A DNA stretch of 24,024 nt from Reticulitermes lucifugus (GCA_026260175.1 JAKCWW010000278.1:38912-62935), one strand, 5' to 3'. Positions 10,654 through 19,400 are shown, counted from the stretch's first letter. Numbers and translations are program-made. The notes: generated by a model not told the origin, from the letters alone.

Positions 10654-10672
10654 CGACAAGATCTTGTCGTCA
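10651..10672. repeat. 22-bp perfect palindrome
   Basis: TGACGACAAGA is followed immediately by its exact reverse complement, with no spacer. It sits in the centre of the foldback element, just inside the tandem motifs. Such loopless palindromes are typical of inversion or foldback junctions. Confidence 0.9.
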
Positions 10673-10767
10673 AACTACACTGGATGTATTTACAATGTAT
10701 TTTAATGGAAATGGGAGGAGCTCCATCCTAATGCAGTTTTAAACGTTTTGTATCAATTTCGTAGAAA

Positions 10768-10809
10768 AGGCCTGATGATGGCTCAGAATAGAGCCGAAAC
10801 ATATTGCCT
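10768..10809 (+). ncRNA. Hammerhead-like motif 3 (right arm)
   Basis: CTGATGA (10772-10778), T, stem II GGCTC/GAGCC with loop AGAATA, GAAAC (10796-10800), ACATAT, T at 10805. Stem I: AGGC (10768-10771) pairs fully with GCCT (10806-10809). This matches hammerhead order: core C3-A9, stem II, G12-A14, stem III, H17, stem I. One extra T separates A9 from stem II. Confidence 0.5.
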
Positions 10810-10865
10810 GTAAAATAAGCATAAACTCTGTGTTCTGCGTGACTGACCTTGAAAATACATATTTG

Positions 10866-11454
10866 TTATTTGACGACACAAACGGGGATGTCTTTTCTTA
10901 AAAAAATATTTTTATACCATAATCTTCATAATTAATTTTACTAGATTTATCTCATTTTGTAATAAAATAATGATTACTGTAGACCTATCACTCATGAAGA
11001 GTGAATAATTTATGGTGAAACTGACAATAACAGAAGCTGTACATTTTTAACCAATTATTGTGTGAATCATTTATTGCAAATGTATAACTGAATATCGATA
11101 TCTTTCGATCTGACAGCCTTAGAATTAACGTGGTCAAAATCAAAGTTTTATTTAAATGAGTTTTGCTAATGAGTAGTATTTTAACTTAACGATATACGAG
11201 TATACGCCACTTTAAATATAACTATGCATCGTATACAGAAAGTCTGAAAAGAGCAAGCCAAACTTTCCTCTGTGTCTAAGCACCATATTACGGAAACGTG
11301 TAGAAGACAGAGCGACAAATTCCCTTGCTTGTTTATCTTCTACACTAGATGACTATGAATGAGAGAATTGACGCTCTGTCCACCTTATCTTCCAGGAAGA
11401 AGTTCCTGATTCCTGTTGTATAGGATATTCGGTGAGCCCGAGTGAAAATCTAGA
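10866..11454. other. Unassigned AT-rich sequence with a nested inverted repeat
   Basis: No gene was recognised. Around 11296-11392, GTGTAGAAG and CTTCTACACT flank a small loop, and GACAGAGCGACAAATTC has a diverged complement GAATTGACGCTCTGTC. This may be a decayed foldback element. Confidence 0.4.
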
Positions 11455-11535
11455 CATGGTAGGAAAAAGACAACCCCTTTCTATGCCGAAAATCGAACCC
11501 TAACAACACAGCCGTAGTCAGTGGCATAGACACAC
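11455..11535 (-). mobile_element. tRNA-like SINE head, antisense
   Basis: The minus strand reads CTATGCCACTGACTACGGC, then TTAGGGTTCGATTTTCGGC (B box GGTTCGATTTT), followed by a T-rich GTTGTCTTTTTCC. This is the order seen in arthropod tRNA-derived SINEs. Decayed. Confidence 0.45.
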
Positions 11536-11573
11536 ACATCCGTGTATCTTAGACACATTTTCGTTGAATAGTT

Positions 11574-12358
11574 ATGTAGAAGATGGGTGTCCAACCCGCG
11601 GCTCGCCAGGTTGTGTTATGCGGCCTGCGCCACATTTTTAAATTATCTGACTACTACAGAGATTTCACAATAATTTAGGAGTTTATATATACCCCGTCAT
11701 CGTCATCATGACGTAGTTTGTCTTACGACAGGCCCATAGCCTCTTCCAAAGCTAGTTCTCCATGGAGTGCGATCTAGTGCTTCCTCTCTCAACTTCCAGT
11801 ACATTCTCGTTTCTTTAAGGTCATCCAGTAGCTGCTTACGCCTTCTTCCTCGTCTTCCCGTCCCTTCTATCTTTCCTTCCGTAACGTATTTTAGACAGTA
11901 GATCCTACGCAAGATGTGACCAATCCAGTTAGGTGTCCTTAGTTTTATTGTATGTAGGATGTTCTTCTTCTCCTTGACTCTACGCAATCCTCTTAATTTT
12001 TTCCACGACCAGTCCAACTGATCCCTTCCATCCTTCTCCAACACAACACTTCAAATCCTTGAGGGCATTTCTGACCTACTTTCCCCAAGTGTCCAACTTT
12101 CAGAACCGTAAATTTTTACGCTCCAAGTTTAGTATTTCCCTAGTTTTTTCCTTAAATTTAAGTCAAATTTGCTGATGAAAAGAGCCCTCTTCTTGTTGAA
12201 TGCTGCTTTTGTCATGGTAGTCCTGTATTTTAATGTCACGTGTACATCTTGCATTACTGGTTACTACGTATTGTGATTTTTACACGTGCTGCCCGCAAAC
12301 CAGCCAATAACGAATGTGGCCTTTTTGCCAGAAAATGTTGGACACCCCTGATGCAGAA
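11574..12358. mobile_element. hAT-like element with 8-bp TSD and nested LINE
   Basis: The left end has GGGTGTCCAACCCGCGG (11585-11601) with ATGCGGCCTGCG further in. The right end has GCCCGCAAACC, AATGTGGCC and GTTGGACACCCCTG (12337-12350). The termini GGGTGTCCAAC/GTTGGACACCCC are exact inverted repeats, and the GC-rich CCGCGG...GCGGCC subterminal words are typical of hAT elements. The flanks ATGTAGAA (11574-11581) and ATGCAGAA (12351-12358) are an 8-bp duplication with one mismatch. No transposase remains, and most of the interior is an inserted LINE fragment. Confidence 0.8.
11695..12240 (-). pseudogene. Non-LTR retrotransposon C-terminal ORF relic, nested in the hAT element
   Basis: The longest intact part is 12044-11706 (112 codons) and contains TPNWIGHILRR (residues 38-47), GRRGRRRKQLLDDLKETR (63-80), EEALDRTPWRTSFGRGYG (87-104) and PVVRQT. 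Upstream, in a degraded frame to about 12226, are MTKAAFNKKRALF, SKFDLNLRKKLGKY and YGSESWTL. This is the well-known tail following the reverse transcriptase of an arthropod endonuclease-RT non-LTR family. The RT core, endonuclease and 5' region are missing. A TCATCGTCATCATGA stretch at 11697-11711 is the antisense ATGA-rich 3' tail. It sits inside the hAT ends, so it inserted later. Confidence 0.85.
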
Positions 12359-13159
12359 TATAATAGTAACACTCTACAAGGGTAATTATAAAATTAATTT
12401 ACTTTTTATAATTTTATTGAGTAATTGTTATTAATGGCGCGATATTAAATCTTAGACAATTTATCATGTAAATATGGGGAGATCACTTTACTTCTGTTTT
12501 GAAATACGTTGAAATAAGAACATCTTCATTCCTGTTTCATCCTTAAGACATTTCGTGGTAAAGATCGTGTCTTCCGGTGCTTGTATTAGAGCTGAGAATC
12601 ATTAGGCTTTCCATTGATTTGAGGATGCATTTTTTAGATTTATATCAGTGATTAGTTGGACCATAAAATTATGTCAATAGCTTCTATTAAATTGAATTGT
12701 TAGTACTGAGGTTAGCAAATTGGTTAATTACAATTACATCTAACTCCATGTGCTTCGAGAACTGGTTTACTTTCTGCGGCAGATTAACTGCAGTAGCGAG
12801 ATGTGAGATAAAATTACTCGCATTTCAGAAAGTTTTGTGTCAGTCAGAGCAGTTGTTAAGTACAGCAAGTAGGCATTGTGGCTGCAGTGGTGACGTTGAA
12901 CGCCACTCAACTTGAAGTTGGCGTTGCAGATGTCGGGTTTACTTTATTGCGATTATGGGCTAAGTTCGTCTGGATTATCGCAGTTCAGCTTCAGACTGCA
13001 GTAGCAAGTACAGCCTGTTCGTAAAGATGTTACTCCTGCAGGTGTCGATTAACATTTTAAAATAATCCATCTTTAACATCACTATTTTTAACCCTTATTA
13101 AATGTTTTAATAATTGGAAAGAAGTATTAATGTCGTACACGTTCCTTGCAATAAATTAA
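12359..13159. other. Unassigned AT-rich sequence
   Basis: No gene or element was recognised. A 72-codon frame at 12697-12915 has no visible domain. Confidence 0.5.
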
Positions 13160-13227
13160 TTATACTCTATTTATTCCAAATAATTGCACATCTATTCATT
13201 AATAAATATTTGTTACGTCTTAATAAT

Positions 13228-13271
13228 TTCTCCTACATGTTTCGGCCTACGAAGGCCATCCTCAGGGAGAA
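13228..13271 (-). ncRNA. Hammerhead-like motif 4 (best stem I)
   Basis: On the minus strand: CTGAGGA (13259-13265), T, stem II GGCC/GGCC with loop TTCGTA, GAAAC (13239-13243), palindromic ACATGT (13235-13240), A at 13234. Stem I is six perfect pairs: TTCTCC before the core against GGAGAA after the cleavage-site position. The hammerhead consensus CUGANGA...GAAA...UH is met apart from the extra T. Confidence 0.55.
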
Positions 13272-13370
13272 CTTAGATACGAAGAAATATATGTATGATA
13301 CAAAATATTGTCATAGATGTGTGTGTATACGACGACATTTTGTATCATAAATGTATTCCTTTGTACTAAG

Positions 13371-13414
13371 TTCTCCCTGAGGATGGCTTTCATAGGCCGA
13401 AACATGTAGCAGAA
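13371..13414 (+). ncRNA. Hammerhead-like motif 5
   Basis: CTGAGGA (13377-13383), T, stem II GGC/GCC plus a possible U-G pair, GAAAC (13399-13403), ACATGT (13402-13407), A. Stem I: TTCTCC against GCAGAA pairs at five of six positions, with one C-C mismatch. It is the mirror partner of motif 4. Confidence 0.5.
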
Positions 13415-13482
13415 ATTATTAAGATGTAAAAAATAGTTATTAATGAATATATGTGCAATTAGTTGGAATAAATACAATATAA

Positions 13483-13821
13483 CACGTCAAGTCTATGTTA
13501 ATATTTGTGTCACGAAGCAGGTTATTGGAGAGGTATCCCTATGGATATTTATTGGACCTCCCCTTCGGAGAAACGGGTTTATCCTAAGGGTGGTCTGTTT
13601 TGGATTCTGGTGGATAGAGTTACATTAGGACGGATCTTTCGCCAAATTGCTTCTGTTTTCCCCTGTCAGTCATTGTGTCAATAATTCATGCATATTACAA
13701 TTGTCCTTGTTATCGGACTCAAGCAAGGTAGGCCGATATGACACTGCAATACCGACACTCAATCTCACACCACTCCTGTTGTCAGTAATGTCGTCATCAG
13801 AATTTCATAATTTTTTTACAG
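13483..13821. other. Unassigned sequence
   Basis: Two 60-codon frames (13443-13628 and 13647-13829) show no known domain. I see nothing else. Confidence 0.5.
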
Positions 13822-14063
13822 TGACATAAAGAAGGGGAGTAGAGGTATAGCGCTACTCTTTCTTTAACCCTGACACTAGATGAGGGTGGGTGGTCAACTC
13901 CACGCCCCGGCCGCTNNNNNNNNNNNNNNNNNNNNNNNNNNNNNNNNNNNNNNNNNNNNNNNNNNTCTGGACGGCTGCGGAAAATCTCGCCCCCACCGGG
14001 ATTCGATCCCCGGACCGTCCAGCCCTTATCGAGTAGCTATACCGGCCCACAACCGGTAGGTTT
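13822..14063 (-). mobile_element. tRNA-derived SINE, family B, with assembly gap inside
   Basis: The minus strand begins GGGCCGGTATAGCTACTCGA (A-box-like), then GGACGGTCCGGGGATCGAAT (B box), GGTGGGGGCGAGATTTTCCG, and after the gap GGCCGGGGCGTGGAGTTGAC, GGTTAAAGAAAGAGTAG and CTCTACTCCCC. These blocks match the copy at 4715-4972. This copy keeps the A-box half. The gap (about 13916-13965) replaces the part that in the other copy reads GACCGGCCCTGGGGCCCACC onward. Confidence 0.85.
13916..13965. other. Assembly gap, 50 N
   Basis: A run of N inside a SINE. A round 50 suggests a placeholder length, since the same interval in the 4715-4972 copy is longer. Confidence 0.9.
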
Positions 14064-14973
14064 TATGAGGCAGATCATTGCTAGAGTTATAACCAAAGCA
14101 AATAATGTAATTCAAGGGTGATGGTTGTTTACACGAGTTAAATTGATCCTAGTCGAGAACGAGGGACGATAGATTGTCGTGAACATCGAAAGAGGCCAGC
14201 AATCATAAGCCTACTAGATCGCAAACTCTTTCTCAAGCATTCCAGAGAGGTCGAAAGTTATGAAGTGTGACAAAGACACGTACTTACCAGTTCACTAAGG
14301 TTTACTTTTTTTTTAGGAAAGGTCTGGAAACTTTCGTGGTCGTAATGGATACAGAAACTTTAGATCCTTTTTACGTGTCACGGATGTGAAAATATCATGT
14401 GCCCTTGTATTTGGTGTTCCTTTGAACATACGTGACATTTTATATATGGGAACGTGTAAGCGAACACACTACTACGCATACGGAGCCTATAAACCCAATG
14501 TAGGATTTTCTTCTCATCTTAAATTTAATTCCGCCCACATAAACCACAGTGTCACTCGAAAATTTTTTTCCACAATTTAAAAGAAACATACCTATGGATA
14601 GTTTACGCCTGACATGTAGAGCGCGCTGGTTTTCTTGCACGGATGTGGCAAAGCGGGTTCAGCAATATTGTTGTTATTCCTTCCGCATGATGTTGCTTTG
14701 TGCTCAATTTGAAACATAGTAGAATTCTTGGTCAGGGTAAGCAAATCTTTTAAATGAAGATTACGGTGTTCTAGGAGGTGACGTCACGTAGTTTTAGGGC
14801 CTTATGATAGAAACTTTAAGACATGACCTTTAGACCATAAATGTGCCGTCCGGCGTCTTCATACTGAAATCTCTGTGACTGTAGAAAAGAAGCAATTTAG
14901 TTTATTCAGGCATCTTTACCGGTCTGATTGACGTGAAGACATTAATACTAAGCATTAAAGTGCCGTGGTTTAT
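14064..14973. other. Unassigned sequence
   Basis: No gene was recognised. Overlapping opposite-strand frames at 14386-14640 (64 and 66 codons) look random. Confidence 0.5.
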
Positions 14974-15186
14974 CTACTTTAGCATTAAGAACTCAGCGAT
15001 TTGTCCACACAATTGATTTATCTTTGGAATGAATCTTACAATGGGCGTGATGTTGACCGCTCCCTTCCAAGTAGAAACGAGGTCAAGAACGAGTGGATCT
15101 GTACCGCCACTTCCGCTATATGCCTCCATGGCATGGACAGGGACAACTTTGTCCTCTTTTTCCTGTTTATGGTTCTTACAATACAC
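14974..15186 (-). repeat. Dispersed repeat with recurrent pseudo-ORF
   Basis: The minus frame reads VPVHAMEAYSGSGGTDPLVL, then DLVSTWKGAVNITPIVRFIP. It resembles the pseudo-protein HAMKAYxGSGGIAPxILDLGTRWRxVVxFTPxPLYP that turns up as a spurious prediction in many arthropod genomes because it lies in a multicopy repeat. I treat it as an old repeat, not a gene. The match is from memory. Confidence 0.45.
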
Positions 15187-15716
15187 AGCGATTCTTTTTC
15201 TATACTGTTTTAATCGGTGTTTCTAGTGGAGACTGAGTTTTATTGCGTGTAGGGACTGAATTTTTGAAAATTTGTTACATAAAACTCCTGTTTTGGAGTT
15301 TTAGACAATTATCTCTCTTAACTGCATGAAGCAAAATCCTTCTGGGAATATGATAGGTGTTCAGGTATTCAGGGAAATTCCCACCTTTTTTGGAACCAGA
15401 ATTTTCATTATCGTGTTCGCAAGAGCGCGCCATGACATGTATCTTAAGTTTATGTGTCCTAACCCTATGTGTCATTTGGTAATGCACTTATATCCTTGTA
15501 GGAAGGGCGTTACTGATCCCTTGCTGATCTGCACACTGAAATACCACATATTTTTGGATATCTGCGTCTACTGATTGAACAGTTAAAACCACTCTCCATA
15601 CCTGGCGGCCGTTTCTTTTATCGACAACCTGATGACGAGCCATACAGTTTCGGCAACGAGGCTTCCTAACTTCCCACATTAAAGCCACGGACAATGAGTG
15701 TGGTGGGGGAAAACTT
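15187..15716. other. Unassigned sequence
   Basis: A hairpin AAAACTCC/GGAGTTTT (15281-15302) is the only structure seen. The region just before 15717 may be degraded Penelope-like coding sequence, but no RT motif is readable. Confidence 0.4.
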
Positions 15717-16052
15717 TTGGCTTATAATAAACAAGAAGTTATAGATAAATACAGCAAAAATGGCATTCATGCCTTTAAATGCCCGCACTGTGGAAAGCTG
15801 TACCTGGGAAAACTGGGAGATCTTTTAGTAGAAGGTTTAAAGAGCATTTTTCATCATATGAAAATCAAATCAAACCTCAAAATTTTCCCAGCAAATCCAA
15901 GGATCCATGGACGATGTAATGGAAATATGCATATTGTCGGCAAAGGTAATTTTATGAATGTCTTAGAAACGTTTTATATTTACGAAGAAACCTACATAAA
16001 CAATCAAACGACAGATCCACTTCGACCTGCAACAACATTTTTGAAACTGTAG
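15717..16052 (+). pseudogene. Penelope-like element GIY-YIG endonuclease domain, degraded
   Basis: This 111-codon open frame has no native start (it opens at TTG) and reads NKYS-type KYSKNGIHAFKCPHCGKLYL (residues 11-30), then G at 31 and FMNVLETFYIYEE (79-91) with NNQ (95-97). The order GIY-x-KCPxCxxxYIGQTGR ... H-x-x-x-KGxxMNxLExFYIYxE ... NQ is that of the C-terminal GIY-YIG nuclease of Penelope-like retroelements. GIY has become GIH, YIG is YLG, and the QTGR(S)F segment is replaced by KLGDLLVE, so catalysis is unlikely. The CPHC pair is kept. The reverse transcriptase is missing. A hammerhead-like motif lies about 0.9 kb downstream on the same strand. Confidence 0.75.
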
Positions 16053-16927
16053 TTTAATTTAAACAATCCAGAGAGCGTGACCATATTTGTTGCCTCCCCT
16101 CACCAATACTTCCACTCAGTAGTGGATAAGATATCGGACGTGTGACAATTGGCGTAATATACACGAAAGTTTTACGCATATTTCAATAGTAGTGTGAAGG
16201 GTCGATATTACAAGCGGTTTATATATTCATATTACCATTGAACTAAGGGAGGAATTTTATGATGGAAATAAAAATGGGGATAAATTGTACATAATATGAA
16301 AAACTATTTGGCATTTATTCTAAATCTTTGTGTAACACTTTTTAAGATCTAAAGACTATATAATGAAATTAATTTTGTATGATGTTTCATTTACAGTAAC
16401 AACTGTTTGTATTTTACACTTGGAATATTACGTTAATACGAAAGCAGATTCCTCGTGTATAGCTGCAATATCAACAACCCGTAGCAGTTATACAGGGGGT
16501 TAAAAAGGAAAGCTGATACATCTACGTACTATATACAGGAGTGAGTCGTATTTTATGGGTTTATAATGTAAATTATTGGTTTATACATGTGACGTAACCT
16601 AATTTATTCAGTATATATTCAATTCAATACCAAATTTGGTCTTTCTTCTATTATGTTTACCGCTTCATACTACAATGTAAATTGTACTCATAAGCCAGTC
16701 ACGCTGCTCTTATTAACCACACACCTACACATCACTAAGCAGATTCTTCATTTTTCGATCAACATGGCGCAGAAAAGACATTTTATGAAAAATTCTTGCT
16801 TTAACTAATATTCGCCATTTTATTATGCCGTTATTGGGAATAATATTTTATGTGTGGATATTGTATACATTAGATGTGAAGGAGAGGCCTCTACCTAACA
16901 GTTCCTTTTATGCAATTCTAAGTCAAC
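16053..16927. other. Unassigned; possibly 3' part of the Penelope-like element
   Basis: No ORF or repeat was recognised between the GIY-YIG frame and the motif at 16928. AT-rich. Confidence 0.35.
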
Positions 16928-16967
16928 TACCTGATGATGGCCAGATAATAGGCCGAAACATGTCGTA
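16928..16967 (+). ncRNA. Hammerhead-like motif 6
   Basis: CTGATGA (16931-16937), T, stem II GGCC/GGCC with loop AGATAATA, GAAAC (16955-16959), palindromic ACATGT (16958-16963), C at 16964, the preferred residue at a hammerhead cleavage site. Stem I: TAC (16928-16930) pairs with GTA (16965-16967). It is not part of an inverted repeat. Confidence 0.55.
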
Positions 16968-17711
16968 ATGTAAAATTGGAATAAAAGCTATTATTGAAGT
17001 TGTGTTGTTCGGAACGTATAAATTACCTTGATTTAATCAAAAAGGCACTCGGATTACGACTCCTAAGTTTAACTACAAATAACCTAACTAATTTAGAACC
17101 ACAATTCACATGAAACGACAATGACCGAACTACAGCTTGAAATCTGTTTAAGTGTTCTGATTTACTTAATGAAAATATCTACATCTAAAAAATCGTTAAT
17201 AGTAACGGACCTTCCATCCCTACTGTTGGCATTAGCACCGAAGCGCATCTAGGGGAAGGAGATTTGCTGCGTTTAAAGTCAACGTTAAACAAAATAAAAG
17301 TAATAATAATAATAATAATAATGTTTATCATTGTTTTGTTTAACCTTTAAATCACAGTGGATAAAACACGTACCATTAAAAAGTGTGTAGTTTTCATACT
17401 GTGCTACGTGATATACATACATCCGTTTTGGGTGGTTGTAAGGTGAATGGGTTTGTTTTTCAGAGAAGGCCTCCCAACACCGATAGGACCTATTTTGTAT
17501 CTAAAATGTTCTTGTCGATATAACCACCGATCGTTTTTCAAAGATAAACTGCAATTTTGAATGTCAGATTTTTTTGCGGGCAATTAAGCGTTTGTTATTC
17601 ACTTTGATGTAATGCATCCTTTTGCGTTGTTTTAGAAAAAATAGGCTCTTGGTTAGGTTTTATGTTTGCAATTGTAAAAACTAAATGGATGTTATATTTT
17701 GAAGCATATCT
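16968..17711. other. Unassigned; (AAT)n microsatellite inside
   Basis: No gene was recognised. A (TAA)7 run lies at 17301-17322. Confidence 0.5.
17301..17322. repeat. (TAA)n microsatellite
   Basis: About seven units. Confidence 0.9.
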
Positions 17712-17749
17712 GTACCTGAAGATGACACTGTAGTCGAAACATGTAGCAC
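17712..17749 (+). ncRNA. Hammerhead-like motif 7
   Basis: CTGAAGA (17716-17722; A at the free position 7), T, stem II GAC/GTC with loop ACTGTA, GAAAC (17736-17740), ACATGT (17739-17744), A. Stem I: GTAC against GCAC pairs at three of four positions. Stem II bases differ from the other copies yet still pair. Confidence 0.5.
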
Positions 17750-17769
17750 CATTATTTATTATTGGTAAA

Positions 17770-18004
17770 AAATCCCTATACAGGCCTGGACAGGCCCTGA
17801 GGGCTCAAGGAGGTTGAGAGTCCCAGAATTTCTAGACAATAGCCACATGAAGGTGACAAGGTTGTCAGCCCTCTTTTAGAGGCTGAGTCGACCCCAGGGG
17901 CCATAAAAGGATTAAGTCAATGAAAACTCCCAATGACCCAAGAATGAAACCCTCGATTTTCCGGCTTGTAGCGCAGTGCCTCAACCAACTGCGCCTTATT
18001 TACA
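17770..18004 (-). mobile_element. tRNA-derived SINE, family A, antisense
   Basis: On the minus strand: GGCGCAGTTGGTTGAGGCAC, TGCGCTACAAGCCGGAAAAT, later GGGGTCGACTCAGCCTCTA, CAACCTTGTCACCTTCATGT and CAGGCCTGTATAGG. These blocks match the copy at 20018-20300 in order. The B box is mutated (ATCGAGGGTTTC), so this copy is probably transcriptionally dead. Confidence 0.85.
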
Positions 18005-18923
18005 TTAACGAACAGAATATAGAAGCACCGATAATATAATTTTAGTCTGTTCTTCAGCTTTCGCTGTTTAGATTCGGGATTTTGAATTAATTATGAAAGT
18101 ATGATTTTTTGGACATACGTTCGGATGCTTGTGTGGGATGTCAGCCCATCGCGTGATTAAACATCACACAAAATTCCCGCCATATTCTGTAATAAGCCTC
18201 TGAGACTTCTTGCATTTGAATTCCAGAACACATGGATTGTCCTTGAGACCATTTCTGGAGAGACTACGCACTGTGGAGTGTTCAACCACCAATACACGAA
18301 GCTCTCACGTTACCTGAAGGCAGACTCGCGTTTTCTCATGTTTAATTAACTTTGCGCAAAGTTTGTTTGAATATTTGATATAAATCGGGGACGACGCTGA
18401 CAATGACATTCAATGGGGTGGGAAGGAGCTCGGTAGGAGAGTCAAATCTTTCTTCAGTTCACGAAGCAAGTGTGAGAATGTGTGAGCCTCGGAAGTAACA
18501 TGGTGGCAGGGTATGGTGCAGGGTGCTGAATACTGATGTGCTCTTTTCCTGTCCTATAGGATGCGAGATCCCCTACTAAATGACATCTAAATTTTTCAGA
18601 CCTACCTCCTAAAGAAGGCAACGGGATGTACGCAAATCCTGGTGGCAATTTTAAGACTTCAGAACACATGCCGACTAAATCGACTTACTGAAATTTAAAG
18701 AATGGGGTTATGTGAAGTTAAGTGGCCAGATAGGTCGGAAAATTTACCTGTCTCTTTTCAATAGCGACTAAAAATGTAACAGTAAAGACAAACAACAGAA
18801 ATATTTATAATTAATATGTTTTCATCTTTAAACGGCGTGTGTTACTAAAATGGTGTTCTTTCGAGTTTCAACGAGTGCAATGATGTGTTTGTTCAGTCCT
18901 TTCATTCTCCATATTCAGAGTAA
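18005..18923. other. Unassigned sequence
   Basis: No gene was recognised. The minus frame at 18454-18669 (71 codons) has no known domain; the locally higher GC there could reflect an old repeat. Confidence 0.45.
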
Positions 18924-19007
18924 TTGAATTTAGTTCTGGTGGATGCTGAAGTGATAGAAGAAATTCCCGTTCCTAAATACTTCAGCATTCACCTGAACCA
19001 AATTTTG
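18924..19007. repeat. Inverted repeat, about 30-bp arms
   Basis: The left arm GAATTTAGTTCTGG followed by TGGATGCTGAAGTG (18926-18953) mirrors the right arm ACTTCAGCATTCACCTGAAC followed by CAAATTTTG. Only a few mismatches occur, and the loop is about 25 bp. Possibly a small foldback or MITE remnant. Confidence 0.7.
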
Positions 19008-19204
19008 TCACCCTGAAAATGGGGGCAGCACTTTTATTCGAAACGTGATTCGTAGGTTATTTAGCAACGCTGTTTAAAGAGTATTTACTGTCGCAGACTA
19101 TTTATTAACTTTAAACCTCTAGATGGAGAGATTATGCTGATCTGACACATAGCAGTTCAGGCATCTGTGAATTTGTGTGTCCACATAATTAACTGATTTC
19201 GTGG

Positions 19205-19400
19205 AGCGCCGTGCCATGCCGTGGCTCTGGCGGTTAGTCTTCGGTCTGTCACCGCGGAGGCCCGGGTTCGATTACAGGTCAGTCTATGTGGGATTGTGGT
19301 GGAAACAGCGGTACTAGGACGGGTTTATCTCCGAGTATTAGTGTGTTTCCCTGTCAGTACCATTAGACTAGTGCTACATACTCATCTCCGACGTTATATA
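19205..19400 (+). mobile_element. tRNA-derived SINE, family C
   Basis: The head reads GCCGTGGCTCTGGCGGTTAG (A box TGGCTCTGGCGG) and CCCGGGTTCGATTACAGG (B box). The body TGTGGGATTGTGGTGG, GGGTTTATCTCCGAGTATTA and GTTTCCCTGTCAGTACCATT resembles the GGGTTTTCTCCGGGTACTCCGGTTTCCCC body common in arthropod SINEs. The 60-codon frame over it is fortuitous. Confidence 0.75.

Larger units (their letters stand above)
10509..10865. mobile_element. Foldback element with hammerhead-like motifs in both arms
   Basis: The left end CAAATATGTGTTTTCAAGGT and the complement of the right end CAAATATGTATTTTCAAGGT differ at one base. Similarity continues for about 95 bp (GTCAGTCA, TTTATG, TTATTTTACAGGCAA, GTTTCGGCT, GAGCCATCATCAGG). 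The left arm holds two tandem 45-bp copies of the motif unit and the right arm one. The centre has a 22-bp perfect palindrome. No coding region is present. Inverted arrangement and hammerhead-like termini recall the partial LTRs of Penelope-like elements; that link is inference. Confidence 0.85.
13160..13482. mobile_element. Near-perfect foldback element, 323 bp, motif in both arms
   Basis: The left arm (from 13160) and the complement of the right arm (to 13482) align base for base about a centre at 13321. Matching blocks include TATTTATTCCAA, TATTCATTAATAA, TCTTAATAATTTCT, CTACATGTTTCGGCCTA, CCATCCTCAGGGAGAACTTAG and TATGATACAAAAT. Arms are about 150 bp with roughly 20 bp between, so nearly the whole element is one hairpin. 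Opposing ORFs at 13114-13350 and 13262-13477 are only products of this symmetry. There is no transposase. Confidence 0.92.

Noticed and set aside
13114-13477. Pair of similar ORFs on opposite strands
   Set aside because: Their similarity is only the consequence of the long inverted repeat at 13160-13482.
15628-15660. CCTGATGACGAGCCATACAGTTTCGGC as another hammerhead-like motif
   Set aside because: It has CTGATGA but is followed by GTTTC, not GAAAC, so the two core halves are in opposite orientation and cannot form the fold.
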